A stretch of 64,000 nucleotides of DNA from Acanthosepion pharaonis (Eukaryota > Mollusca > Cephalopoda > Sepiida > Sepiidae): the NCBI GenBank assembly GCA_903632075.3, contig CAHIKZ030002637.1:1-64000 (forward strand). The letters run 5' to 3'. The notes beneath the pieces are model-generated. The model made no database searches and was not told where the DNA came from. It saw nothing but the letters and a program-made list of their open reading frames with translations. The position numbers and the translations under genes are program-made. The stretch's first letter is position 1. Every line of letters begins with the position of its first letter. Shown one piece after another: positions 46,268 through 58,358 of this stretch.

Positions 46268-47441
46268 TGTCGAAATTTAGCTTAGTCACAGCCAAACTCG
46301 GCACAAAAAAGGTTGGGAAACTTTGTCATTACGTCCAATGACGGGAATCCTGCGTAACACAGTTAACAGAGACCTGAAACCATCAATATACAACCATAAC
46401 AAGCGAGATAAAGAAGGAAAATCCACTTGAAATAGCTATAAAATTTATTGAGGGAAAAGAAAAAAAATAAAATGAGGGGGAAAAAGAATAGTCAGATGTT
46501 AAAGTTCACTGGTACAACTTGAAAATAACTGCCAAAAACGTCCCTTTGGCGAGCCCTTAAAAAGGACTCCAATAACAGTTCAGAGAGAGTGAAAGAAGTA
46601 GAGGGATAGCAGAAAGAGGGGAAAAATTAGACTTACTGTTCAAAAAAAATTAGCTTTAGTATTTTTTTTTTTTAAGTCGCTGGGCAGAAAGGTTTTTAGA
46701 TATTTTGAGTTGCTCTCCTTGGAAGATAAGCAAGATTCCTGTTAAAAATAAATGCAGACTTGTTTTTTCAAACTTTCTCTGCGACACAAATTCAACTTCT
46801 AGAGACGACTTAGAAGATCTTTTTTTCACATACTTTTTTCACGTCAGGATTTCGTCCACCAATAGGACAAAATAACTCCTCGAAGGAGTTTTTCAACCGC
46901 TTGACTTTGACTTGTTTCTCTCTTCGACCCGATTGAGAATGTTCTATTGTAAATTCTCTTTACAATAATTTCTTTAACTGATTTTTTGATAAGTCTTTAC
47001 TGACTTGTCCTTGGTTGCTGAACAATAATCCACTTGATTATTGGAACAGACTTGACTTCACTTGTCTAGAGAATAAGCTTTTTCCACACAGCGAACACAC
47101 TTGTTCTTTATCTTCAATTCCCTTAGACAAATATTCTGGACTGGTCTTTTATGACTGTTTTCCTCGTCAGAGCAACAAGTTATCTTCAGGCAGGTTTCCT
47201 TTTTGTCGCAAGACAAGACAACTTATCGTCTTCACACTGTGGCGCCCTTTTCTGCTACTACTGACTAGATTCCTCTAATCTAGTCGAAAACAAGCGGGAA
47301 AATCACATACAACCAATCGTTAGACACGATTTCGCCACGTGACACAACAGCAGCAGTTCTTACACTGCACACGGGGAAAAAGAGAGGAGGAAGGAAAGTA
47401 AGAGAGATAGAAAGATAGATACAGAAATTAAATTTCTGACA
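46268..47441 (-). repeat. 5' LTR (right copy) of the BEL/Pao element
   Basis: It is 1174 bp, TG...CA bounded, and the promoter-bearing copy for leftward transcription. The target duplication CTTC follows at 47442-47445. Confidence 0.9.
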
Positions 47442-47445
47442 CTTC

Positions 47446-48469
47446 AAAGGAGATTTAAATTATTCAAAATATATTTTAAAGTTTTCTTTAAAATGTTCAT
47501 AGCAATACTTTATAAATGATCAATAAAAGTTTTATTTTAATTTTTAATGAACAAACAAGAATGAGCAAATTTTAAAGAACAAAAAGTATACCCAGTTTAT
47601 TTTTTATTTTATTATTTCCGTTAATTTTTTAGTTTTAAGAAAAAAACAGAATTCTAGCTGACAGTTTAAGCAAAATAAAATATTGTTTTATTTTGTTCAG
47701 ACTGTCAGCTCAAATTTATTTTATGAATAAATAATTGCTTCATTTATACAGTTTTAAAATGTATCATTAAAGAAAATTTAACAACAAGATTTGAACTGTA
47801 TTATCCATTGCTAAATTAAATTTGATATAAAATGGAATTCAGTTGACAATGTTCATTCACTTAGTCAGCAATACAAATTTCCATGAATTGGACTTGACTG
47901 TTTTGCACAAAATGAATGCAGTAAATCCGCTTTCTTATTCATGTGAACCTAGATTTCTCTGGGCACAGAGATATAAAACCAATTGATTATTAAAGATGAA
48001 ATATTGCTCTGTAAGGAAGTGTAAATTTCATATCTTTTAAGTGTTGAATTTATCTAGTATTAACCCACTAAAGTTTGCAACTTAGAAAGTTTTTGTGAAA
48101 GACATCTTCAAATGTTACGGTTTGCCCACCAAATTGACGAGCTCCTTTATTCTTTAAGATGAGACTATTTTGATATGCATAAATAGACACAACCTGGAGT
48201 GCAACTAATTAGAAAAACACTACCATGAAATAGTCAACTTTGAAAATACAAAAAATTGGTGCCCGTCATTGAAATAATGACATAATTTAAACGTGAAATG
48301 AAAACTAATCATCGCACATGAGAAAAAATTGTATCTTTAGGAGAAAAATTACATTTTGTTTACATAATAATTTTACCAAACTAGTCTTGAATAAGTGAGA
48401 TTCAGCAGTTAAAATGGATAGAAATTTCACTACTTTGACATGTCTTCGGACTGTAAACTAGAGCAGTTT

Positions 48470-48518
<49 letters not shown>

Positions 48519-48794
48519 AACTTTAAATTCTCTCTACTTTGATTTTATACAAAAAATATTAGTGAGTAGATTTGGTCTGGAATCTACTGATTATAGTGGA
48601 AAAAGCAATAAATTTTTTTTTTTTTTTTTTTTTTTTCCTCTGTTATATGATCTTGACTGGTCCAACTAAGAAAATGATACAGTTTAACATTGTTTTAGAA
48701 CTCTCTTGGGAAAGCTGCAGTTTTCTATGTAAGCAACAATATTAGCAATTCAAAAATATGCATAATATTTTAAAAAAATAGTAAGAGGACAAAC
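47446..48794. other. AT-rich intron DNA
   Basis: A (TA)n of about 38 bp lies at 48474-48512 and a T-run at 48615-48637. No gene is recognised. Confidence 0.6.
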
Positions 48795-48870
48795 ATTGCT
48801 TAGAGCTACAAAGGATAAGAGAACTTGTGGAGAGCCATAATTGTCCACATTCTGAACGGACACAACACAT
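48795..48870 (+). mobile_element. LINE ORF end fragment
   Basis: TTGCTTAGAGCTACAAAGGA reads LLRATKDK in one frame, then decays. The same piece at 53884-53985 reads QALLRATKNRKVWRAM, the C-terminus of an RTE/CR1-type LINE protein. Confidence 0.45.
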
Positions 48871-49289
48871 CTAAAGATATTCACAGAGTTACTAGATGAG
48901 ATTTTTTTTTCCACTAAAATATGCTCATCGATCAGTTGACTTTTAACTTTTATCTTATATTATTCCAACCCCACCTCGTCATATACCTGATTTGATGGGT
49001 AAATTGTTGCCATTTTATATTTTTAATTTTGAGCATACGCGTTTTTTTGTTTTCGATTTTGTTGACTGCATAGTATAGTAGGGTCAGTTGGGCACTGTCT
49101 GTGAGAAAAAGAATGCCATGATGCAATTCACTCCACCAAAAATTTGGAAACAGCATGCTGTGCTTCTTGGCATTCACACTGGAAGCTCCAATAAAAATAT
49201 TTCAGTGTTTGGGTGTCAATCTTATGAACGTGTAGAGGATTTGGAAAGAGTTGGACGAGTCTAATGATGATTACAAAGGTACAGCAACT

Positions 49290-49640
49290 CAGAAAACTCA
49301 CTCTAATTATTCTGATAAGAAAATAACTCCCAAATTTGTTGGCGAGGGCCTCAGACTCAACATGGGGACCTACATCAAGTACCTTGAGGGGGTAGTGCTG
49401 CCCTATGTCTGGCAACAGGACTCTGCACCAAACCACACAAGCAAGAGAGCCCAGTCATCACTGTCAGACAATTTCTGTGACCACATCACCCCTTACATCT
49501 GTCCACCTAACTCCCTAGACTGCAACCCCTTGTTATACATGAGGTGCACATCTGGAGGCCATGGTTGACACTAATGGCGATCTTATTGAATAAATTTACT
49601 CTTTATTATTTCAAGATAGTTTTGTGTTATTTTTGTAAAT
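49290..49640 (+). pseudogene. Mariner-like transposase C-terminal fragment
   Basis: The frame reads GEGLRLNMGTYIKYLEGVV, VWQQDSAPNHTSKRAQ with the second catalytic Asp, SDNFCDHITPYICPPNSLDC and NPLLYM. In active relatives the last motif carries the third catalytic Asp (NPLDY type). Here it is Leu, followed by a frameshift and deletion. Upstream of 49290 only noise is found. It is a dead, 5'-truncated copy. Confidence 0.75.
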
Positions 49641-49839
49641 ATATCTGTTAAAATGAGTTAATGTTATTTTCATTTTTGCATAATTTAGACATTAATTTTT
49701 TTTTCTTTTTGCCCAGTGTAATTATAAGACAAAGTCTTCCTTATTATGCACCGAGCACAAAATCCTGACATACTCTAACAATTCTGTGGTAGAGATTTTG
49801 AATTGGTATGCATTAAAATATTTGTTGCTTCAGTGTTAC

Positions 49840-50130
49840 AGACAGTGCTGGATTTACCTATAGGCTTAGCAGGTTGAAGCCTAGGGCCTCAAAATTTAGG
49901 AGGCCTCCAGCCAAGGTGTATAATAATTTTGACACTGCCATAAGCCTTTCTTACATATGCTATCATAACACATTGTAGACTTCAGTAATTTTAAACACCC
50001 ATCATCATCCTTGGCTTTACTCAAATCATTTAATTTAACATTCTTGCATTTTCCTCTACTCGTGAGAATACAGGATTTTGTGGGTCCACACAAGTGGAAC
50101 AGCTTAGGGATTCCATTCATCTAAATCCAG
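49840..50130. mobile_element. Probable hAT-type transposon end
   Basis: CAGTGCTGGATTTACCTATA followed by GGCTTAGCAGG and GCCTAGGGCCTC resembles the terminal sequence of hAT elements in many animals. A minus-strand frame of 74 codons (50120-49896) follows without a recognised motif. The other terminus was not found, and the assignment rests on memory of hAT ends. Confidence 0.35.
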
Positions 50131-50463
50131 ATCTGCTTACACAGCATCAGGTTTTGTCAACGTGTTCAAAATATCCAGATTCTGAAAATCATTTGCATGT
50201 TATTTAGCTGTTCTATTGCATGACTCTTTAAGTAACCTTGTTTTTTATGTTTGATTCACTCCTTAAACATACAATATTCCTTTCTTCTTATTTCCTTTTA
50301 GTGGCATGACTTAATGTAACAAATATTTTTTTTCTCTTCATGCTCTGCCAACTTGCAATTTAAGCTCCATTGAAGATCAATAACTTAATGTTTATATGAT
50401 TTAAAATACCTACATTTTGAACTTATTGTTTTACTTTTTTTTTTTCTTTTTCTTGAATTCCAG
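50131..50463. other. End of intron 1
   Basis: The intron ends with a T-rich tract from about 50430 and the acceptor CAG at 50461-50463. Nothing else is recognised. Confidence 0.6.
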
Positions 50464-50658
50464 AGAAATGGGTTCTTTATTGAATGCGGAGCCATGGATG
50501 GAGAGGGCCGTTCAAATACCTTGTTCTTTGAACGTGACCGTGGTTGGAATGGTCTTTTGATTGAAGGCAACATTTTAAATTATCAACAACTAAAGGCACG
50601 GAACAGAAAGGCATATGCAATACCTGCATGTGCTAGCATCCATCCCTACCCTGAAAAA
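50464..50658 (+). CDS. FkbM-family methyltransferase, SAM-binding exon
   Basis: This 65-codon exon is bounded by TTTTTCTTGAATTCCAG (acceptor) and GTAAGTC (donor) and is phase 0 at both ends. It reads RNGFFIECGAMDGEGRSNTL and then FFERDRGWNGLLIEGN. The FIE-x-GAMDGE segment is the motif-I-like loop that binds S-adenosylmethionine, and the acidic end of LLIE-x-N is the second binding strand. AIPACASIHPYP follows. It continues directly from the KQK end of the exon at 18994-19138. It probably transfers a methyl group to a small molecule, sugar or lipid; the substrate is unknown. Confidence 0.9.
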
Positions 50659-51299
50659 GTAAGTCTTTTTATTAATCTTATTTAATAGTGTTTGTTGTTT
50701 TGTTTGTATGTGGTGGGAAATGTGTATGTGAAAATTTTATGTTTATGGCTATTTATCAAAATATATATTCTTTGTTATAATATTGTTTATAATTCAGGCT
50801 ATTATAAACTTATAATACTAGCTGAATACCCATCCTGCGAACAGAGAAAATAATGTTGTCAGAAGTTTATTTACTTCTCTAAAATTTCCATATAAACATT
50901 TTCAGCAAGACATCTATTTTACAAACTTCTTTTTACCATCATGCTAAGTCTATTTGAATTTCTTACTCTGGAGATAGAGCTGACCATCTGAGGAATGTCT
51001 GAATAATTTTCTGATATTTATGTTAATAATAATAATAATAATTATAATTAATTCAGCAAACTTACTATTTTTTATTTGCCTCAGTAATTTCGTACAGTTT
51101 TAAGAAAATCTAATTAAACAGATTTTGACTTATTTAGATAATTCCATTTTTTTTTCTGCTCTGTTCAACTAATTAAGTAAGAAAAAAATTTATTCAGACA
51201 CTGGAGACTGGAATTAAAATTTTGTCAGTAAAATTACTAAAAATGTGAGAACAAAATAAAATGACAGCAGCTTTTACTGATAATTTATGGCTATGCCTA
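50659..51299. other. Start of intron 2
   Basis: AT-rich DNA with a short (AAT)n at 51025-51040. No gene is seen. Confidence 0.6.
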
Positions 51300-51440
51300 A
51301 CTGAATCTTCTGGACAAAATACAAAAAAGAATTTGCAATGTTATTGGTCTTGATCTGGCATCATAGTGTCAGTCACTTCCCCACTACAATAACATAGCTT
51401 TCCTCTGCCTTATCTATAAATATTTTCTTTGAAATTGTTC
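51300..51440 (+). mobile_element. Jockey-like LINE fragment (family B, + strand)
   Basis: The frame LLDKIQKRICNVIGLDLAS, then a stop, then CQSLPHYNNIAFLCLIYKYF aligns with ILDKIQRRICNVIDSDLAS and LFCKYF in the opposite-strand copy at 53340-53100. Confidence 0.6.
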
Positions 51441-51539
51441 TGCTTTGGTAATTTAAGCATACTACTAGATTGGTTTGATAAATGCAAATTACAAATCAGA
51501 AATACTAAGATCAAACAAATACAGAAATTTAAATATCTG

Positions 51540-52110
51540 GAAAAGACATATTGGGATGGCCAAAAGGTGCATTCCAAAAACTAAACAGGGTATTAAGAGA
51601 TAGAAAAATTTCATTAAAAGCAAAGAAACGAGTACTGGACTGTTATGTGATATCTAGCTTCCTATATGCCAGTGAATGTTGGAAAATCTCTGAGTTGAAG
51701 AAGAGACTTGAAAGCAAAAGAAATGTGGTTCTACAGAAAGATGCTGATGATACCATGGACCAAACATATGAGCAACAACAAGGTTTTGGAGAAAATGGAA
51801 ACAAAAAGGAAACATACTTAAGATCAGGAAGAGGAAGTTGAAATGCTTGAGGCATGTAATCATGAAGGAGGGTTTGGAAAACCTGATACTCACTCGACAG
51901 ATTGAGGAAAAGAGGGACAAAGAAAATTTCAAAACAAGTCTTTAGCCAAGAATTTAAAAATGACGATGTTTCAAGAACTTCAACAGCACAATCTATCATA
52001 GATGAGGGGCATTTTGTTAGTAAAGACTTTCATCAGAAGTGAATAGGAGAACACTATTGAATGAAGTTGATAGAAGAAAAAGAAGAAAAGCTAAAAATTC
52101 TTGGCATATC
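51540..52110 (+). mobile_element. RTE-like LINE C-terminal fragment
   Basis: The 51551-51841 frame reads GAFQKLNRVLRDRKISLKAK and CYVISSFLYASECWKISELK, homologous in pattern to 19330-19560. Shifted frames continue with CLRHVIMKEGLENLILTRQI and EEKRDKENF, the expected order at the end of such LINE proteins. It is inactive. Confidence 0.65.
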
Positions 52111-52787
52111 AATCATCTGCCATCCAGACACAGTGAGTCCTGATTCAATTGGTTAAGACACCCATGAAGTCAAGTTTAGTATAAGTGATTTTATCTAGGC
52201 CTGGTGAAACAGGGGTTGACTACCAACTGCATCATCAGTAAAATTGAGATGTTAGTGTTTCAAATCATTCACTCACTGTCCATAAATCAAGGAAAAAGAA
52301 ATAATATGTGTAAGTAATTTTAAAAAAAAAATATGAATAAAAACTTGAGGCATTTGATTGTTGAATTTGGTGACAATAATTGTGAGTTCTATCCCTAGGC
52401 CAGACAGTGCATACTTGGGATCCTTGGAAATGGAGTAAACAATAACTGAGCAATACTAAAACAGGAACTAGACAAGATATCCCTAGATATGGTCAGCAGA
52501 ACAAGAACAATTTGACCCCATAGATTAAATAAAGGATTCATTTTAAAATTCCCTTAGTTAGAAAGTTACTTGGATCAACAAGCACATGATGAAAGCCAGA
52601 GTGCACAGCATCTGAAACATTGTGATAATAACAACAAAGATAAGGACACTAGTACAAATAAATAATGATAGCAGAAATTCAGACAGAAATTTCTGTTTGT
52701 TGAACATACATGAGGCCTTTCTCAGTTTGTTTTTACTAACATCAAATGAATTCTATAATCTTACAAAAGATCTTTTTTCTTCTTTAA
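52111..52787. other. Intron 2 DNA
   Basis: No gene is recognised. 52130-52400 may hold decayed tRNA-derived SINE sequence, but the A and B boxes could not be placed. Confidence 0.4.
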
Positions 52788-53560
52788 TCATTTTACCTCA
52801 AGCAAGGCTATAATGCCACTAAGACACAAGAAGCTACTAAGAGTGAAAGAGAATGAAAAGTATTTAGTGAGGAGAAAAGTCAATAAGAGAAAAGGTTTCA
52901 GGTTTTTTTTGCATTTAAATTTTTGAAGATTGTAGGTGACAGGAAAGCAAGAAACAGAAAAAAAGTTCCCCAGGTGAGAAGCACAAGAAAAGAAACTATT
53001 AGAATAGGACATACAGTTGCATTTAGCTAGTTCGGCAGTAAAACAATAAGACCTAGTTATCAATCTAGTTGTATGCTTAAATTCATACAGGCAGAAAGCT
53101 CATTAGAGACAATTGCCATGAAAATATTTACAGAAAAGACAGTAGGGAGCCATGTCACAGTGGTGGGAATGTGACTGAAGTAGAGATGCCAGGTCAGAAT
53201 CGATTACATTACAGATTCTTCTTTGGATTTTGTCAAGAATCTCAAGACATATATCTGGAGCAGCAGACAAGATATGACAGCAATATTCAATGCATGGACG
53301 AATGGTAGATTTATAAATGTGCAATATGGATTCTGTCAAGGGAAATTGTCTGGCACAACACAGTGAGCTAACTTTTCAAGCAGTAGACCTAGGAATTGAT
53401 TCAATATAATCACTCCACTTCCTACCAGTGGAAACATGAGTCCAAGAAGGTACAATGAGTTGCTTTCCTGGAGGTTAGCCATGTTGATGGAAGGTGGAAA
53501 GGGGTTTTATAGTGATTAAATGAAAGCAGTTTTGTTTTGGAGGTGTTCACATTTACAAAC
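52788..53560 (-). mobile_element. Jockey-like LINE 3' end (family B, longest copy)
   Basis: The minus-strand frame 53339-53103 reads HIYKSTIRPCIEYCCHILSA, then PDICLEILDKIQRRICNVID, the RT thumb/C-terminal part of Jockey/CR1-like LINEs. After a frameshift, 53063-52788 continues with ITRSYCFTAELAKCNCMSYS, a SCFPVTYNLQKFK closing motif and SLTLSSFLCLSGIIALLEVK. Parts to about 53560 are probably the same element but are decayed. Confidence 0.7.
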
Positions 53561-53883
53561 CAATCTTTTCCCCAGTTAACCACTGGTTAGAGGTCATTTT
53601 CAAGAGCAGCTATCAGTTTTACATTGTTGGAACTATCAAACTTGTAACTAAAACAGAAGTAAATAGTTGTGTTACACTAAATTGGAAACTGATGATATGA
53701 TTGATAGAAATTGCCAGTATTCTCTTTTTAATCTATAAAACAGCTTTCCAACCAAGTGTGCTTTACTATTAAGCCACAAAAAGCCATTGCAGCAAAGCAT
53801 GGCTCAGATATCCTACTTATGCACATCTCTTGTTGGGACCTTTTGAAGTCTACATCCAATTAAGTTTAATTGCTGCCAGAAGA
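53561..53883. other. Intron 2 DNA
   Basis: Nothing recognisable. Confidence 0.5.
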
Positions 53884-54135
53884 GGACAGGCATTGCTTAG
53901 AGCTACAAAGAATAGGAAAGTGTGGAGAGCTATGTTCAAAGGATATGGCTGGAATATCTTGGATATTCAAGATAGGGTATATTTGACTATATAGATGCTA
54001 AAAATGTCCTGTAATCATCAGGTAAGTCAGTCCAAAACAATTTCAACTTCTATGTGCTGTGTCCCTTCAAGATGTGGGCAATCATGGCTCTCTACGATAT
54101 CCTATCCCTTATAGCGCTTAGCAACTTTTGTCTCT
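53884..54135. mobile_element. Two LINE ORF-end fragments in opposite orientation
   Basis: 53884-53985 on the + strand reads QALLRATKNRKVWRAMFKGY. 54135-54045 on the minus strand reads RQKLLSAIRDRIS, a stop, then RAMIAHILKGHST. Both are typical last residues of LINE proteins in molluscs, and their head-to-head layout comes from two insertions. A further short piece of the second type lies near 59430-59400. Confidence 0.5.
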
Positions 54136-54719
54136 CCGCCATCTCTCCCACCCACCATTTTGTTTAATTTATATATAACTCCCAGTTTTAAATCTGAAAC
54201 TGCTCTCTATCTAAGTAGACATAAACAGGAAGCATACATACATTTTTTCCACCTAAAGATTCTACAATTTCTTGTCGTTTTAAGATGATGGCTGCCTCTT
54301 TGCAAGCAAAAAAGATTTTCTTTATTCTATTTAAGGTGGCCTACTATCTACTTCTCATTTGCTTTCTGTAAAGTGTCAGTCTAAGTAATGAGGTGATTTA
54401 GTTTCTATCAGAATGGAGGAAAGGGTTACTGAAAGATGTCTATGTAAATATGGATACAAGTCTCATCCGGAGCTTTTACTGCATAACACATAATTCTGGG
54501 TTTCCACACATACTGCTGCAAAGACCTTTGGGAACATGAGAGAAATCTTGTGAACGAGCATGGTCAACTCAAGCAAAATTCTTTTAGTCATCCACTCTTG
54601 GAAATCTGAAGGAACTGTATTAGCAGACGTTGTAAGGAAAACATTTGAAGTTTTATGATCAGCTAGAGATCATGGCAATAGCAAGAAGTGCTACAGAAAA
54701 ATGTGACATTTGGAATAGT
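54136..54719. other. Intron 2 DNA
   Basis: No gene is recognised. Confidence 0.5.
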
Positions 54720-55195
54720 TAGAATATACACATCAGCCTAAAGTTAAAATTTCAAGCCACCGCTTTCACCATTGCCAGTTACAGATACGAATTATGGGCA
54801 CTGATTAAGAGGGAAAGACAGCGGATTGATGCTTTCAGTATATGGGCATATTACAGAGTCCTTAGAGTGCTATGGACAGCAAGATGTACTAATAAATTGG
54901 TGCTAGATACCATCAGACCAAGGTACATATTGAGAGAGCAGATGACATGAAGGAAGCTCTGTTACTTTAACCATGCGATGAGGTCACTTGATAAGGATAT
55001 TCTGATGGACTCAATGGATGGCAATCAGCACCAGGAACGATACCCCATGTCTTGGTTTGATGATATTAAGAGGTGGACTGGAATGAGGGTTGCTGAGGCT
55101 GTAAGAGCAGCATCAAACAAAAAGAGATGATGGAAAGTGGTAACCACAGTGGCACAAAATATGCTAACTAATGATGATGATGATGAAAGATCATT
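54720..55195 (+). mobile_element. RTE-like LINE 3' end with (GAT)n tail
   Basis: The frame reads SYRYELWALIKRERQRIDAF, YYRVLRVLWTARCTNKLVLD and, after a stop, YFNHAMRSLDKDIL and WFDDIKRWTGMRVAEAVRAA. It ends in a (GAT)n tract at 55175-55190. Short microsatellite tails are a known trait of RTE LINEs, and the R-x-LRVPWT-x-x-x-TN pattern fits. It is 5'-truncated with two stops. Confidence 0.75.
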
Positions 55196-55559
55196 ATGTA
55201 ATTTTAAATTTATGAGAAGGATTGTGCAAAGTAAATGGTGTCAAGTCTGTTATGGAGAACTATAGCAAGAAGCGGTACAGTGCCAAAGTTTGCCTTTATC
55301 AAGATAAACTTTTGAAAAATAGTGTATTTTCCACACCTATCTATGGTGGTAATTACAAAGTTTTACCTCATTTTTATTGGCAATTCCATTTTACTGTTTA
55401 ATATTTTAAACTTATCAATGATCTTCTTTGATAAGGAATGGTCAAAAAGCTGACCACTTAAGAGGATTTACATCACGATCAATCACTTCCAAAATGATCA
55501 ACATCTTATACCACTCCACCTGGCACGCTCTATCTTGACAAGAGTCAGAACAAACCAAA
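55196..55559. other. Intron 2 DNA
   Basis: No gene is recognised. Part of 55440-55559 may belong to the LINE that follows. Confidence 0.5.
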
Positions 55560-56065
55560 AATGCAGTATTGCTACCATTTCTGGGATGGAGCTGCCCAAT
55601 TCTCACTGTCTGGCCTTGACATAATGCAAAAGCATTTACAGTCTTGTAGGTGATGAGTTATTTTCCATCCTACAACCTCATTCCCCACAGATGCAAAGTT
55701 GCAAGCCTATCACTACTCTATGGCTATTTCATATTCTCACATTCTACATTCCCTAATTTCACCAGACCAGTTCAGACCTTTACAGCTAAAACCCATCATG
55801 CCATAAATATAGGGGTGAATCATCCTCATTCTTTTCATATTCCATTGGTATGAAGGAAGCTCCCTTCAGACAGCTTCTACCCTAGAGCCACTGAGAGGAG
55901 GCTTCTTCAACCACTACAATCTTAAGTCTAGGTTCAGTTGTTAACCACATGACACATATTCATGGTCTACAATTCTTATGTCCATAAAACAACTCCATTC
56001 AATAACCTCTGCCTTCAGTGGTTCTTGGGCCTTGTATTGGGTGAATAAAGAGTGTAAATAAAAAT
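55560..56065 (+). mobile_element. Jockey-like LINE 3' end (family A, longest copy)
   Basis: The 55650-55853 frame has PHRCKVASLSLLYGYF and a later HHAINIGVNHPHSFHIPLV, typical of the segment before the closing CFP-x-x-YNL motif. That motif here is reduced to GFFNHYNLKSRF near 55890. The 3' UTR with TGGTTCTTGGGCCTTG is shared with the other family A copies. Confidence 0.6.
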
Positions 56066-58358
56066 TGATAGTAATTTTCAACATGTCTCTACTTCATGCT
56101 AAACTCTTGGAATGAAACTCATTTATAGTCTTAAAAACAACTTCATAGAATTTGATATTTTAGGATAAGGTGCACAGTACCATTGTCATTGTTTTGTTAC
56201 TGGTATAATATATGACACAAGATTACTGTTTGAATCTCAGAAGACTCTGTCACTCAACTTGATAAAGGTTTCTGCTTTACAAAAAGACCTTATTCCTCTT
56301 TACCAAAAAGATTACAGTGGTAGTTGATGCTTGATGTTCATGAGCCTATGACTCTTAATAAAATAGGGAATTGATGTTTATAGAATGGATCCTGGAATTC
56401 TTCAGTGCAAGTGTACTTGGTGCAATTCCATAGCATTGTCAAAGTTTTCTCAGACTTTACACATGAGAAATGGGGGTTTGACATAATGTTAGTTTGCAAG
56501 GCCTTCATCTCTATTCCCAACTGCCTTAATGCTGAAGGCTAGAAACTTCTGGTCATTGTGATAAGCTAAAATCCAACATGCTGCAAGACTGATCACCTCA
56601 CAATCAAAGAAGGCTTTTGATGTTTCACAGCAAGCTGACCAAAATTCTACCTCCCTCACAAAGTTGAAGCTTTTATTTCCACACTATCTGTAATGGGCCA
56701 GTCCACAAATATAGTTCATGAGTTAAATTCCACAGTTTGGGGGTCATTTGAGTTCCTCCTCCCACAAGATCTCTTTGACTGTCCCAAGTGTGGGTAAGGT
56801 GAAAGGTGGGTGGCTGGTTGTGGATAGGACCAGAGGAAGTACCAGTTAGTCCTTTGAAACTCTCAGGGCCACTCACACAAATATTAAAACAAAAGAGACT
56901 CCCCACCCCCAGTGGCCTATGTTGACAAATTTAGCAAGGCCAAAATTAAATACAACCCAGAAAAAGAGAAAATGAAGTAATTAACAAAGCTAATGGAAGA
57001 ATTGATATAAAATTGTTTGTACCATTTGGGATGGCTAGCACCTTTGCCTTGTCTTCCCCTACATTCAAAATAATATCTATCATCAATGTCAGTCTCAAAA
57101 TCATTTACTCTCTGTTGCCACTGCTAAATCTCATGCCATGAAGACCTTGAGCCCACAAGGACAACCTTGTCTCTTCAGACATCATGGTCTTTGCAGAGTG
57201 TTGGAATGTCTTCCAGAACCAGAATATGCTGGAGGCCCTGGTGGATGATGTCCTTCCAACAGATGTAGGGTCACCAGTTTTGTAGATGGTAGGTCAAACT
57301 GATAGATGATTCCCTCACAGAATTCCTCAATGGATACAAGATCAGACCAGTGCACCCTCTTAATAGTCCTGAGGATGTGGGGCACAAAGCAATGAACATG
57401 GAAGTGATGGTCTTACTGAGAGGTCACATCTTGGCACCATACAGAGAAAATGGTGGCGTTATGAACTCGTAGTTTGGTGCATCAGGAGATGTCACAATGC
57501 CACCATAGTGGTTTCCAGAGGCCTTTCATATCACCTGCAGGCAGCTCTCATTTTCTGAATACATCACCAGTGTTGGAAACTTTTGAAGCCAAATATAAAA
57601 AAATGTTCAATGATGATGGGTGGTGTATCAGCTTGGTCTACAACCAGTTGACTTATTCCCACCCACCCCTTGAAATTAACTCTCTCTAAAAACGCTCTCT
57701 ATCTACAAAACTATATAGAAGCCCATCCATGCACACAATAGAAAAAATGAGTATCAAAAAATATCAAAATTGCTGTGTATTTTGGAAAAAGATATCTGCT
57801 GTCATTTTCACCAGACCAGGTGAAGAAGGCTTACAAGTTGAATGGTGAAAGATATAAATTTCTTCTAGCTATTCAAAAGATAAATATCAAACACCAATCA
57901 ATATTTCTACCATAAGAACTAGTTCCAAACTGTGGCAGATAGGTTCATAGCCAGTGTCATTTCATTAACTATATTTAATTTCTAGGATTATCTCTAATGT
58001 GACAATGACTCAGCAGTTAGCAAGCATGAATGCCTAAGGCCTGAGATCAGAGTGACAGAGGCTATAAAGGCAAGGTTTTTTGAAGCTACTTTCAGATTTT
58101 CATCAGAGAATCTGATCTGAACCTTGCTCAGTTTGATGCTTACTTAATTGACTTTTTTTTTATCTAAGGTGACTGAAGTGTCTGGGTGTGAGGAACCCAT
58201 AAAAGAAACTGAAATCTGGGAAGCCCTAAAGTTTGCCAACAGGGACATGACTCTGAAATAGAAATGTGTATATGAATGGTTGTTTTTGTTTAGCGACATA
58301 TCAACCTCTATATGTTATTTAATGCCAAAATCTAAATATTTTGTACACAATTTTATCC
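56066..58358. other. Intron 2 DNA, no gene recognised
   Basis: 57100-57480 has balanced composition. A minus-strand 67-codon frame there (57385-57182) reads RTIKRVHWSDLVSIEEFCEG in part, with no family recognised. 58010-58075 contains ACTCAGCAGTTAGCAAGCAT, an A-box-like word, but no good B box. A T-run at about 58360 begins the next SINE. Confidence 0.45.

Larger units (their letters stand above)
39467..47441 (-). mobile_element. Nearly full-length BEL/Pao LTR retrotransposon
   Basis: LTRs at 39467-40642 and 46268-47441 both start TGTCGAAATTTAGC and end TTTCTGACA on the + strand. CTTC flanks both sides (39463-39466 and 47442-47445) as a 4-bp target duplication. Coding runs on the minus strand: Gag-protease (45873-43915), RT (43854-42538), RNase H/integrase (42566-41259, 41258-40914) and a C-terminal domain (40883-40629). 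Only three in-frame stops and one frameshift interrupt the whole polyprotein, so this is a young copy. A GGGAGAG purine tract adjoins the 3' LTR. Confidence 0.92.

Noticed and set aside
40214..47278. An 87-codon + strand frame conserved at 40214-40477 and 47015-47278
   Set aside because: Both copies lie in the two LTRs of one element, so conservation reflects LTR duplication and not selection.
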